Shown here: positions 46,711-54,966 of the stretch, one piece after another | Layout: each line of letters opens with the position of its first letter | Numbering within the stretch: position 1 is the stretch's first letter | Assembly (NCBI RefSeq): GCF_015207665.1 | Contig: NZ_JADEWL010000027.1 | Coordinates: 1 to 60,249 of the forward strand | Origin: Plectonema cf. radiosum LEGE 06105 | GTDB lineage: Bacteria; Cyanobacteriota; Cyanobacteriia; Cyanobacteriales; Nostocaceae | Length of the DNA: 60,249 bases | Reading direction: 5' to 3' | Translations under genes and position numbers: made by a program | Notes under the pieces: generated by a model | The model's database searches: none | Seen by the model: only the letters and a program-made list of their open reading frames with translations | What the model was told of the DNA's origin: nothing

Positions 46711-47034
46711 CTAACTTTTTCCAATTTCCTTAATTTCCAATTGGGGTTGAGTTACTAGTTTCAACTCTTGCTGTTTGCTTTGAATTTCTCGATGAATTTG
46801 TTCTGGTTTAAATACTGTTCTTCGCAAATCTTTGTCAGCCACAAATAAAATCAAAAGGGTTGATGCCGAAATTGACATACCCGTCAGCATCGCTACGAGT
46901 GATATCGTATGTTTGGGACGGAGATTAAATAGTGAAAGTCTTTCTTTACGGATTTTTCTTTTAACGCGATCGCCCAAAGTGGAGATTATACCTCCCGTGA
47001 TTAAAATCGCCAATATAATATAGACTGTAGTCAT
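46711..47034 (-). CDS. DUF3084 N-terminal-only protein
   Basis: The 107-residue protein matches the beginning of cyanobacterial DUF3084 membrane proteins, with a first helix (VYIILAILITGGIISTLGDR) and RLSLFNLRPKHTISLVAMLTG leading into a second helix. Full family members are several times longer. The frame ends after QLEIKEIGKS, with no trace of the rest downstream. It is either a truncated paralogue or a remnant. Confidence 0.65.
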   Translation of the reverse strand: MTTVYIILAILITGGIISTLGDRVKRKIRKERLSLFNLRPKHTISLVAMLTGMSISASTLLILFVADKDLRRTVFKPEQIHREIQSKQQELKLVTQPQLEIKEIGKS

Positions 47035-47067
47035 ATTTAACTACTAAAAGCCTTAAAATTTTAGTTT

Positions 47068-47203
47068 ACTAGTAGTCTGCCACATTAATTATCAGGGGTG
47101 AATATCTAATCCGCCAGGGACTGCAACTAAGAGTCTAACAGCAAAAGTCCTATAAATAGGGCTAAAGTAATGCCTCTCATAATTTATGTGATAAACCACT
47201 AGT
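47068..47203. mobile_element. MITE-like element of the ACTAGT family, 136 bp
   Basis: The left end ACTAGTAGTCTGCCACATTA and the right end, reverse-complemented ACTAGTGGTTTATCACATAA, form imperfect terminal repeats of about 32 bp. The same ends occur at 58667-58874. The interior 47105-47165 resembles 57785-57842. Confidence 0.7.
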
Positions 47204-47554
47204 TCTAATTTATCTAAATTTTGATAATTTGGAGTTAGCAAGCAAAAAGCACTCAGCCTCTAATAGTTACTAACTAAAGTCATTACGAAAATTTATTAAG
47301 TAGGTGGACATAAATATTTATCGTTGAGACAGGAGGCAGAAGGGAAGAGGCTTTTAGGCAAATTTACATTTAGTTACATAATCAAGGTTTTTACTGCCTA
47401 CCTACTTAAATGTCGCGTTGGTGTTCCCTGGAGGTGCTGAGACTGATCAAGGTAAATTCCATGAAATTTACAAGCAGCACAACTAAACTAGTCGGTTTAG
47501 TCTAATTGTATTATAAATAAGAAATAATCAAAATTCAGTATTTCTGGGGATGCC
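47204..47554. other. Intergenic region upstream of devB
   Basis: About 350 bp without a supported gene. It should contain the devB promoter. No palindromic NtcA-type site (GTA-N8-TAC) was confirmed by eye. Confidence 0.5.
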
Positions 47555-48973
47555 ATGTTAGATAACCTTAAACTAGATAATTCCGAGTCTCCCGAAGTTT
47601 CTCGTTCATCACGGTTAATTGTTACGGTAGCAGCTTTTGCCATGGGTGGAGCCAGCATTTATACTTTACAACAGTTTAAGGGTGGAGAAATCGTAAAAAC
47701 GCCCGAAAAGCCAATTCCGGCAATTCCAGAGATAAAAACCGTGACAGCGCTGGGAAGACTCGAACCCAACGGACAAGTCATTCAGTTGTCTGCACCAGCC
47801 ATGGGGGGAGAAGCAAGCCGAGTTGAGCAGTTGCTAGTAAAGCAAGGAGATAAAGTCAAAGCAGATCAAGTAATCGCAGTTTTGGACAGTCGCGATCGTC
47901 TTATGGCTGCTTTCAAAGAAGCCAAAGAAACCGTGAGAGTTGCTCAAGCAAATTTGAAGAAGGTGGAAGCAGGAGCAAAACAAGGAGATATCGAAGCGCA
48001 GAAAGCAGGTGTTGCTCGTTTACAAGCTGAGCAAACGACAGAAATTAAAGCACAGCAAGCAGCAGTAAATCGATTACGAGTTGAAAAAAATACAGAGACT
48101 AAAGCACAACTTGCTACAATTAATCGATTAGAAGCTGAAAAAGTTAGAGAAATAGAAGCACAAAGAGCAACAATTGCGAGATTAGAAGCACAGCTAGAAA
48201 ATGCGCGATTAGAATACCAGCGTTATGAAAGCTTGTATAAAGCAGGAGCTATTTCCATATCATTAAGAGATAGTAAAAATTTAGTTTTACAAACAGCACA
48301 ACAGCAATTAGCAGAAGCAAGAGCAAATTTACAACTGATTAAAGCTTCTAAGGAACAGCAATTAGCAGAAGCAAGAGCCAACTTAGAACGTATTCAATCA
48401 TCTCGACAGCAACAATTAGCAGAAGCAGAAGCTAATTTAGAACGCATTCAATCATCTTTACAACAACAAATAAATCAAGGTAGAGCAACCTTAGAAAGTA
48501 TAGTTGAAGTTCGTCCAGTAGATGTATTAGTTGCTCAAGCAGAAGTCAACCGTGCTGTAGCAGCGATGAATCGAGCAGAAGCAGACTTAAAACAAGCTTA
48601 CGTGCGTTCTCCTCAAGATGGTCAAATATTTGACATTCATACTCGTCCAGGAGAAAAAGTAGTCAATGAAGGCATAGTAGAGATTGGTCAAACCAGCACT
48701 ATGTACGCAATAGTAGAAGTCTACCAAAGTGATGTGAATAATATCCGTTTGGGGCAACAAGTAGAACTATTAGCTGATGCCATACCGGGTAAATTAAACG
48801 GTATTGTAGATCAAATTGGTTTGCAGGTACAGCGACAAAATGTAGTTAACAGCGATCCTTCCACAAATATAGATTCGCGAGTAGTAGAAGTACACGTCCG
48901 ATTAAACGATGAATCCAGCGAAAAAGCCGCAAGATTCACCAATTTACAGGTAAGAGCGGTAGTTGAAATATAA
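47555..48973 (+). CDS. devB: DevB-type membrane fusion protein
   Basis: The 472-residue protein is the periplasmic adaptor of a DevBCA-type exporter, which in heterocyst-forming cyanobacteria exports glycolipids for the heterocyst envelope. One N-terminal helix precedes a lipoyl half (EASRVEQLLVKQGDKVKADQ). A coiled coil of about 200 residues with repeated LAEARANLERIQSS units follows. The second lipoyl half is RSPQDGQIFDIHTRPGEKV. DevC follows by 126 bp of AAAATCT repeats. Confidence 0.9.
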   Translation: MLDNLKLDNSESPEVSRSSRLIVTVAAFAMGGASIYTLQQFKGGEIVKTPEKPIPAIPEIKTVTALGRLEPNGQVIQLSAPAMGGEASRVEQLLVKQGDKVKADQVIAVLDSRDRLMAAFKEAKETVRVAQANLKKVEAGAKQGDIEAQKAGVARLQAEQTTEIKAQQAAVNRLRVEKNTETKAQLATINRLEAEKVREIEAQRATIARLEAQLENARLEYQRYESLYKAGAISISLRDSKNLVLQTAQQQLAEARANLQLIKASKEQQLAEARANLERIQSSRQQQLAEAEANLERIQSSLQQQINQGRATLESIVEVRPVDVLVAQAEVNRAVAAMNRAEADLKQAYVRSPQDGQIFDIHTRPGEKVVNEGIVEIGQTSTMYAIVEVYQSDVNNIRLGQQVELLADAIPGKLNGIVDQIGLQVQRQNVVNSDPSTNIDSRVVEVHVRLNDESSEKAARFTNLQVRAVVEI

Positions 48974-49099
48974 ATTACAGTTGACAGTTGACAGTTGATG
49001 GTTAAAAATTTAGTTTTTTTTTACAAGCAAAATGTTTTTTAACTCCTAACTCTTAAAAATTTGAAATCCAAAATCTAAAATCTAAAATCTAAAATTAAT

Positions 49100-50281
49100 A
49101 TGATTGGATTTATCCAACAATTACAACGACGCACACCTTTAGGGTGGTTACAATTAAGTCGTCAAAAAGGACGTTTATTAGTAGCATTGTCGGGGGTTGC
49201 TTTTGCAGATTTGTTGATGTTGATGCAGCTTGGTTTCCAAAGTGCATTATTTAATAGCGCGACTCGTTTACATGATAGTTTAAATGCTGATTTAGTATTA
49301 TTAAGTCCCCAAGCACTAAACTTACAGGATTTATCTACCTTTACTCGACGACGACTTTATCAAGCGATGGATGTACCTGGAGTCGCAACAGCAGAACCAA
49401 TGTACAACAGTCTTGTGACTTGGAGAAACCCCCAAACTCGTCTCAAGACTCAAGTAATGATTATTGGATTTAATCCCGATAAACCGGCATTTGATTTACC
49501 AGAAGTTAATCAAAATATTGATGCAATTAAGTTACCAGATACCATTTTATTTGATGAAGCAACCAGAGGAACATACGACCAAGTTATTGCTCAAATTAAA
49601 CAAGGAAAAGTGGTAACAACAGAAATTCAAGGAAGAACAATAACCATTGCAAATGTGTTTAAAGTTGGTGCATCTTTTGCCGCAGATGGAACTTTAATGA
49701 CTAGCGATCAAAACTTTTTAAGATTATTTTCTAGACAAGATTCAGGAAGTACGAATTTAGGTTTGATTCGCTTAAAACCAGGTTATGAAGCCGAAAAAGT
49801 TGCAGATGAACTTAAATATCATTTAAGAAATGCCAATGATGTTAAAGTTTTAACAAAAGAAGAATTTATTGAATTTGAAAAAGCTTATTGGCAAACCAAT
49901 ACTCCTATAGGATTTATTTTTAGTTTGGGTACAGCAATGGGTTTCATTGTGGGAGTAATTATTGTTTATCAAGTGCTTTCCACCGATGTTAATGCTCATA
50001 TGAAAGAATACGCGACTTTCAAAGCCATGGGATATCGTAATTTCTTTTTATTGAGCGTAGTTTTTGAAGAAGCGATAATTTTAGCTATATTAGGTTTTAT
50101 TCCTGGAGCCGCAATTTCAACTGGGCTGTACGCACTCACCCGTAATGCTACCAATTTACCGCTTTACATGACTGTAGCGCGAGCTATTCAAGTACAAGTA
50201 ATGACTATCATTATGTGTATGATTTCTGGTGCTGTCGCTACTCGTAAAGTTCAATCCGCAGATCCAGCTGATATGTTTTAA
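49100..50281 (+). CDS. devC: DevC-type ABC exporter permease
   Basis: The 393-residue protein is a MacB/FtsX-like permease with one N-terminal helix (LLVALSGVAFADLLMLMQLG). A large periplasmic domain (about 45-260) and three C-terminal helices follow (GFIFSLGTAMGFIVGVIIVY onward). It matches the DevC signature. The ATPase gene devA normally follows, but here the next sequence is the remains of another operon on the opposite strand. The pair must borrow an ATPase from elsewhere or be inactive. Confidence 0.92.
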   Translation: MIGFIQQLQRRTPLGWLQLSRQKGRLLVALSGVAFADLLMLMQLGFQSALFNSATRLHDSLNADLVLLSPQALNLQDLSTFTRRRLYQAMDVPGVATAEPMYNSLVTWRNPQTRLKTQVMIIGFNPDKPAFDLPEVNQNIDAIKLPDTILFDEATRGTYDQVIAQIKQGKVVTTEIQGRTITIANVFKVGASFAADGTLMTSDQNFLRLFSRQDSGSTNLGLIRLKPGYEAEKVADELKYHLRNANDVKVLTKEEFIEFEKAYWQTNTPIGFIFSLGTAMGFIVGVIIVYQVLSTDVNAHMKEYATFKAMGYRNFFLLSVVFEEAIILAILGFIPGAAISTGLYALTRNATNLPLYMTVARAIQVQVMTIIMCMISGAVATRKVQSADPADMF

Positions 50282-50305
50282 CAGTTGACAGTTGACTAAC
50301 TCCTC

Positions 50306-50322
50306 ACTCCGGTGGTACTAAC
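50306..50322. repeat. Copy of the dispersed 17-bp motif ACTCCGGTGGTACTAAC
   Basis: The motif is identical to positions 1-17 of the window and, with one change, the reverse complement of 13896-13912. It sits just after devC and before the DUF58 remnant. Confidence 0.8.
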
Positions 50323-50326
50323 ATTT

Positions 50327-50480
50327 TCAAATCTGATTCCGTGCCTTCAACTGTAAATACCGATCGACTAACTTATCTGTAATTTGATTTGCTGGTGCAT
50401 CTAGTACCAAGACACCTTTTTGTTTGAGTTGGGCAAATGCTACTTGCCGTTGGGATAATAAATCTAAAGCTACCGCACGA
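50327..50480 (-). pseudogene. C-terminal remnant of a DUF58 gene
   Basis: The minus-strand frame reads RAVALDLLSQRQVAFAQLKQ and ends VDRYLQLKARNQI at the stop 50327-50329. This is the typical end of DUF58 proteins. Everything upstream of RAVALD is replaced by MoxR sequence. The fusion also changes frame: the MoxR part terminates at TAG 50470-50472. Confidence 0.75.
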
Positions 50481-51080
50481 TTGTAAAGGCATTAGCAGCA
50501 CGAGGTGAAGCACCTAATGCTAAATCGGGATTTTGACGTGATATTCTGACTAATGCTAAAAGATAATCAATAATCGCTTCGGTGACTTTAACTTGCTTTA
50601 CCGCTTGTCTTAACTCAGTAATTTCCTCTACTTGAGCAACAGGTTTTATACTTGCAACATCCGTGCGTCTGGCGGAAAATCCGGCTTGACGGTTGAGTAA
50701 CATTTGCTTTTCGGAAACTTCGTCGGGATAATCCACTACCAACTTAAATAAAAACCTGTCTAATTGCGCTTCTGGTAAAGGATAAGTTCCTTCAAATTCT
50801 AAAGGGTTTTGTGTGGCGATCGCCCAAAATAATTCGGGTAAAGGCAAGCTTTCACCATCTAATGTTACCTGTAATTCTTCCATTCCTTCCAACAGCGCGG
50901 CTTGTGTCTTTGGAGGGGTACGGTTAATTTCATCTGCTAATAATATTTGAGTAAATATCGGTCCTTTTTTTAAACTGAAACTGCGAGTATTTAAATCAAA
51001 AATATTCGTACCTGTAATATCTGAAGGTAATACATCCGGGGTTAATTGAATGCGGCGAAAGTCTGCTTGGATTAGGAGTT
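50470..51080 (-). pseudogene. Internal remnant of a MoxR-type AAA ATPase gene
   Basis: The remnant keeps FRRIQLTPDVLPSDITG, Walker B LLADEINRTPPKTQAALLEG, and FWAIATQNPLEFEGTYPLPE. It ends at GASPRAANA. The N-terminus with Walker A is missing, because the sequence upstream of LIQADFRR belongs to a DUF4350 gene. The C-terminal lid is missing too, because the sequence after RAANA belongs to DUF58. It cannot bind ATP normally. Confidence 0.85.
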
Positions 51081-51290
51081 TTAGCCAGATAACGGAATAA
51101 ATTTCCTTCTCCTTCCCTGTCTCTAATTTTAGCGTCTTTGTAACCGTGGATATATTCATCTACATATATTATGTTTTCGTCTTGTTTAACCAAATCTGCT
51201 AAATACTTAAAGTTATTAATATTATCTTGATAAGCGTTAGCAGCGATAAAAGGAGTTGTGGAATAAATATCCGGACTTTTAACCTTTAAC
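51073..51290 (-). pseudogene. Internal remnant of a DUF4350 membrane protein gene
   Basis: The minus strand reads SPDIYSTTPFIAANAYQDN, then FKYLADLVKQDENIIYVDEY, IHGYKDAKI and NLFRYLAKTP. This is the middle-to-late part of DUF4350 proteins. The N-terminal two thirds and the C-terminal helix are missing. The upstream edge lies in CCTTTAA heptamers (51278-51300). The downstream edge falls at the LAKT codons, where MoxR also has a similar motif. Confidence 0.75.
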
Positions 51291-51292
51291 CT

Positions 51293-51632
51293 TTAACCTT
51301 TAACTATTTGTTGATACGCTTGTTGACATTGTTCGTAATTATCTAAGACGATTTCCTTTTCATCAAAACATAATTGTTCGTGAGTGGTGATGAGAGTGTA
51401 GTAAGGTTGGATGGAATTTGCAGATAATTCTAATAATTGTAGATATTCACCGTCAGTGCGACTACGTTTGTGGGGAAGAATTGCTTTTTCATGTAAATAC
51501 TGTAATGCTGCCAGGTAAAGCATACGACAGGCTTCACGGTAATTCCCCTGACCAGATAATTGTTGCGATCGCGTTAACCAGGTACCGCTTGATAAGAAAC
51601 TCCAAGAGAACGCAAACCCAGAGTTTTTAAAC
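51293..51632 (-). pseudogene. C-terminal half of a DUF4129 gene split by an insertion
   Basis: The minus strand reads TWLTRSQQLSGQGNYREACR, then MLYLAALQYLHEKAILPHKR, SRTDGEYLQLLELSA and EQCQQAYQQIVKG. This is the classic DUF4129 C-terminal domain. The frame is open upstream into GFAFSWSFLSSG and then meets the insertion element. The matching N-terminal half lies beyond the element at 53472-53671. The last codons and stop derive from a TTTAACC repeat. Confidence 0.8.
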
Positions 51633-51658
51633 CTGGGTTAGTTCGATGAAAAGCGAAT

Positions 51659-51850
51659 TTATTCGCCGTCATCTTTTATTATGTTTTCGATATAATCTCT
51701 GACTCGCTTCTGCCAGTCGGGAATACTTTTTAGTTTTTCTTTAACTTGCGGAATTAACCGAATAGAAACTTGAGCGGTTAAAGATTGTTTTCTTGTGGTT
51801 GTAAAACCTTCCTCGTTGCCTTTAACAAAATGACCTTTAGAATTTCTCAT
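51659..51850 (-). CDS. Small basic protein beside tnpB, ribbon-helix-helix-like
   Basis: The 63-residue product, starting MRNSKGHFVKGNEEGFTTTR, then has AQVSIRLIPQVKEKLKSI and PDWQKRVRDYIENII. This resembles a CopG/Arc-type DNA-binding antitoxin fold. It is divergent from tnpB, with 64 bp between starts, so it could repress tnpB. Its stop codon lies in the hairpin GCGAAT-TT-ATTCGC (51653-51666). Confidence 0.6.
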   Translation of the reverse strand: MRNSKGHFVKGNEEGFTTTRKQSLTAQVSIRLIPQVKEKLKSIPDWQKRVRDYIENIIKDDGE

Positions 51851-51914
51851 AAATTTTGACGGTATGGTAACTAACGGCTATACTGCTTATAGCACTGTTT
51901 GAGAGGTCGGTCAA

Positions 51915-53438
51915 ATGCTAAAAAGCAAAACACCATCGTTCATAACTGAAATGCCGTTAAAAGTAGATAGCAAACAAGAGAAAGAACTACTCGCTCGTTT
52001 TCAAGCAGCAAGACAACTCTATAACGCTTGCCTTAACGAAGCTTTAATTCGTATGAACTTGGTGCGTAACTGCTCGCCATACAAACAGGCAAAGAAATTA
52101 AAAGGAGTTAGCAAGAAAGAACGGCAAGATTTATTCAATCAAGCCAGAGAACAGCATAGGTTTAGCGATTATGCATTAAAAACTTTTGCGACTCAAACGG
52201 CTAACCGTAGCAAGTGGATAACCAGTAAGTTAGGCGCTCATGAAAAGCAGACGATAGGCACAAGAGCTTTTAAGGCTGTAGATAAAATCTTGTTTGGTCA
52301 AGCTAAAAAAGTACGGTTTAAGGTAACTACCCGCTTTAAATCAGTAGAAGGGCAGTCAAACGCTACTGGCATAAGGGTTGTCAATAACCAGGTTTTATGG
52401 AAGAAATTAATACTAATTCCTGTTATTGATTGGAATAATCCAGTGTTAGTTCATGGGTTAAATTCGCCTGTTAAATATTGCCGTATTTTATGGCGTAACC
52501 TTAACAGGAAAAGACGCTGGTTTATTCAATTAATTAATGAGGGTTTACCATATCAAAAACCTCAAAACTACGTAACACAAGGGATTGTTGGATTAGATAT
52601 TAACATTTCTAATGTTGCGTTTGTTGCGGATAATAAAGCTGGATTGTTGCCATTCGCAGAGAAAGTGCCGACTTACGAACGTGAGATAAAAGCACTTCAA
52701 CACAAGATGCAGCGTTCTCAGAGAATGCATAATCCAGATAATTTCGAGCCTGATTTTGATAAAAAAGTTGGCAATAAAATTGTTCGTAAGAAAGGTAAAG
52801 TTAAAAAAGGTAAAAAGCAATGGATAAAAACCAGAAACTACCGCCGGATACAAGCTAAAAAGGCAGATTTAGAGCGGCGTAAATCAAGTTATGCAAAGTG
52901 TCAAAACCGTAAAATAGTTAATGAGATATTGCGTCATGGTAATCAAATAAAAACTGAGAGAGTAAGTATTAAAGGCTGGCATAAACGTTACGGCAAAGCA
53001 ATTTCTGCTAAGTCACCAGGATTTTTTCAATCAGAAATTAAACGGAAAGCTGAAAACGCTAACGGTTATTTTCTAACATTTTCCACTCAAAAAACAGCGT
53101 TATCTCAAACCCATCTTGATGGCACTCGTGTCAAAAAGAAACTATCAGAAAGAGTGCATAAAGACGTTACAGGTATTAGACCTATGCACAGGGATTTGTT
53201 TAGCGCGTTTTTGAGTAGATGCGTGTATAACGACAAGTTGTCACTTTGGGATGCTCAATGTGAGTATCCAGGGACGGAGCCGTTCTTGTTAGACGGGTGG
53301 CAACAGTATCAATCCGCAAATCGAGTAGCCGAGTGTAAAAGTAGGGATAGTTATAATCCCTCGGAGCGGATGTCTAACGAAGTGCTAACCTCTAACCAGA
53401 TAGTCAAGAAGGACGAAAAGTTAGAAGGTAATGCCTGA
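51915..53438 (+). CDS. tnpB: TnpB-type RNA-guided nuclease of an insertion element
   Basis: The 507-residue protein has a TnpB N-terminal part (QAARQLYNACLNEALIRM). Its RuvC-like core has the first Asp in GIVGLDINISNVAFVAD, Glu in KTERVSIKGWHKRYG, and the likely third Asp in RPMHRDLFSAFLSR. The usual zinc ribbon (two CxxC pairs) near the end is absent. About 75 residues follow the last Asp. Family members form ribonucleoproteins with an RNA from the element's right end and cut DNA next to a short motif. It is preceded by a divergent small gene. Confidence 0.88.
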   Translation: MLKSKTPSFITEMPLKVDSKQEKELLARFQAARQLYNACLNEALIRMNLVRNCSPYKQAKKLKGVSKKERQDLFNQAREQHRFSDYALKTFATQTANRSKWITSKLGAHEKQTIGTRAFKAVDKILFGQAKKVRFKVTTRFKSVEGQSNATGIRVVNNQVLWKKLILIPVIDWNNPVLVHGLNSPVKYCRILWRNLNRKRRWFIQLINEGLPYQKPQNYVTQGIVGLDINISNVAFVADNKAGLLPFAEKVPTYEREIKALQHKMQRSQRMHNPDNFEPDFDKKVGNKIVRKKGKVKKGKKQWIKTRNYRRIQAKKADLERRKSSYAKCQNRKIVNEILRHGNQIKTERVSIKGWHKRYGKAISAKSPGFFQSEIKRKAENANGYFLTFSTQKTALSQTHLDGTRVKKKLSERVHKDVTGIRPMHRDLFSAFLSRCVYNDKLSLWDAQCEYPGTEPFLLDGWQQYQSANRVAECKSRDSYNPSERMSNEVLTSNQIVKKDEKLEGNA

Positions 53439-53471
53439 ATCTCAGTGTCTTTAGACCTGAGAGTGGCTCAA

Positions 53472-53671
53472 AACTGGGTTTCTAACGGTTTTCCGTTTCC
53501 TGTACCAAACCGATTAATTTTACCCCACCAAGTATAAAAATAAGGTCGAAATTCTCGCCACAATTGTAATGCTATCCAAGCTAAGAATAAACTTAAAGCT
53601 ATCCAAAACAATATTTTCAAAGCACTTAATAGCCGCTCGTCAATATTCCATTTGGGAGATATATCTGGCAA
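53472..53671 (-). pseudogene. N-terminal half of a DUF4129 gene split by an insertion
   Basis: From a TTG at 53671, the minus strand reads PDISPKWNIDERLLSALKIL, then FWIALSLFLAWIALQLWREF and RPYFYTWWGKINRF. This is the membrane-helix N-terminus of DUF4129 proteins. The frame runs into the tnpB element, where a TGA at 53470-53468, formed by the element end, stops it. The rest of the gene is at 51293-51632. Confidence 0.72.
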
Positions 53672-53776
53672 AATATTTTTGAAAGGAGAGCCATAAATAG
53701 GGTAAAGGAAAGGATGAAGGATAAATTATAAACAATAAATTATAAACATTTATACTCCATCTATTATCCTTAATAC

Positions 53777-54265
53777 TCAATTCTTCATAGTTGATTTGCC
53801 TGTTTGTTGTAACATTAACCAGCCAATTACTGCAATCAAGGTACCAAGAGCTAAAAATCCCATATCCCAAGCAAACTCATTTGGCCCGGGTTTAACATGA
53901 TGAACCCGGAGAATTTGATGGTCGATTATTCCTTCAATTAAATCAAATAAACCAACACCGATCGCAATTGAGCCAAAAAAAGTTGTCGATGACCAAGCAA
54001 GATCATTACGCTTTCCTGCTTGCCATAACAATACTATTCCGATAACGGTCATCAAGAAATCAAAGACGTGAAATATACCATCTCCAAGTACATTCAAGTC
54101 TATATTGGGGCGATTGGTCAGCGGTTTAACATTACTTAACATATGATGCCATTGCAGGATTTGATGGAGGACAATACCATCAAAAAATCCTCCTAATCCT
54201 ATACCCAGACAAATTCCGGCTACAATCAGCGGTTTACGTTGACTACTAGCCAATTGTGGCTCCAT
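53777..54265 (-). CDS. DUF2243 membrane protein
   Basis: The 162-residue product from ATG 54265 has four membrane helices and the DUF2243 hallmark GGFFDGIVLHQILQWHHMLS, with a second such motif later (LIEGIIDHQILRVHHVKPG). The paired HQIL-x-HH histidines suggest metal or haem contact, but no function is established. The frame extends upstream to 54319; I prefer the later ATG since MEPQ begins the normal N-terminus. Confidence 0.85.
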   Translation of the reverse strand: MEPQLASSQRKPLIVAGICLGIGLGGFFDGIVLHQILQWHHMLSNVKPLTNRPNIDLNVLGDGIFHVFDFLMTVIGIVLLWQAGKRNDLAWSSTTFFGSIAIGVGLFDLIEGIIDHQILRVHHVKPGPNEFAWDMGFLALGTLIAVIGWLMLQQTGKSTMKN

Positions 54266-54432
54266 CTTCTTACCTTTTACCTTATAGACGTTTAGTCTCC
54301 ACGGTAAAGCTTTAATCAAGGAAAAAACTTCTGCCTAGAGGTTGTAGAAAAAGAAGAAATTTCAATTCAACAAGCAAGCTGCTAACATCTACAGGCATTA
54401 TAGAAGTTGATGTATAAAATAGCTATTTTGAT

Positions 54433-54900
54433 ATGACTATTTATTTTTACAAAGTTTCCCAGCCCTATGGTTGTTTTTCTAATTTTTCTCTTCACCCAAT
54501 TGAAATGTACAATACTTGTTGGTCTACGGTGGAGCATTATTACCAAGCACAAAAGTTCGTAGGAAGTCCAGATGAGAAAATTATACCTTTGATTCATGGG
54601 GCTTCCACTCCAGAAGAAGCTGCTGCTTTGGGACGATGTTCTACTCGTCAAATTCGTGCTGATTGGGAGGTTGTCAAAACTCAAGTGATGCGGGAAGCGG
54701 TACTCAAAAAGTTTCTAACTCACTCTGACATTAGAGAGATTCTGCTTTCTACTAACGATAAGTGGTTGGTAGAAGACTCACCTAAAGATTATTTTTGGGG
54801 TTGCGGTGCAAATAAAACCGGACACAATCATCTGGGACGTATTTTAATGAGTGTACGGGAAGAACTTCGTATACTATCTATTAAAGCGATCGCCAAGTAA
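54433..54900 (+). CDS. NADAR family protein (YbiA-like N-glycosidase)
   Basis: The 155-residue protein shows YGCFSNFSLHPI, WSTVEHYYQAQKF and YFWGCGANKTGHNHLGRILM, the NADAR signature. YbiA-type members cleave N-glycosidic bonds of damaged riboflavin intermediates, and others act on NAD- or ADP-ribose-derived molecules. It is divergent from the DUF2243 gene and stands alone, with a good hairpin after it. Confidence 0.93.
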   Translation: MTIYFYKVSQPYGCFSNFSLHPIEMYNTCWSTVEHYYQAQKFVGSPDEKIIPLIHGASTPEEAAALGRCSTRQIRADWEVVKTQVMREAVLKKFLTHSDIREILLSTNDKWLVEDSPKDYFWGCGANKTGHNHLGRILMSVREELRILSIKAIAK

Positions 54901-54935
54901 TTATTTTTCAATCAAATATTTCTTTGACTGCATTT

Positions 54936-54966
54936 AAACCTCTTCTAATATTTAGGAAGGGGTTTT
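54936..54966 (+). terminator. Hairpin terminator after NADAR gene
   Basis: AAACC-T-CTTC (54936-54945) pairs with GAAG-G-GGTTT (54956-54965) across a 10-nt loop and is followed by T residues. It lies 36 bp after the NADAR stop codon. Confidence 0.55.

Larger units (their letters stand above)
51633..53471. mobile_element. tnpB-type (IS200/IS605-like) insertion element without tnpA
   Basis: The element carries tnpB and a small divergent gene and interrupts a DUF4129 gene on the opposite strand. After tnpB, CTCAG-TGTCTTTAGAC-CTGAG (about 53441-53461) forms the subterminal hairpin expected at the right end, which finishes near TCAA (53468-53471). The left boundary is uncertain, between about 51625 and 51657. 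It has no TnpA, so movement would depend on a transposase from elsewhere. Confidence 0.75.

Noticed and set aside
52593-52853. Minus-strand 86-codon frame within tnpB
   Set aside because: It is a shadow of the conserved TnpB core with no ribosome site.
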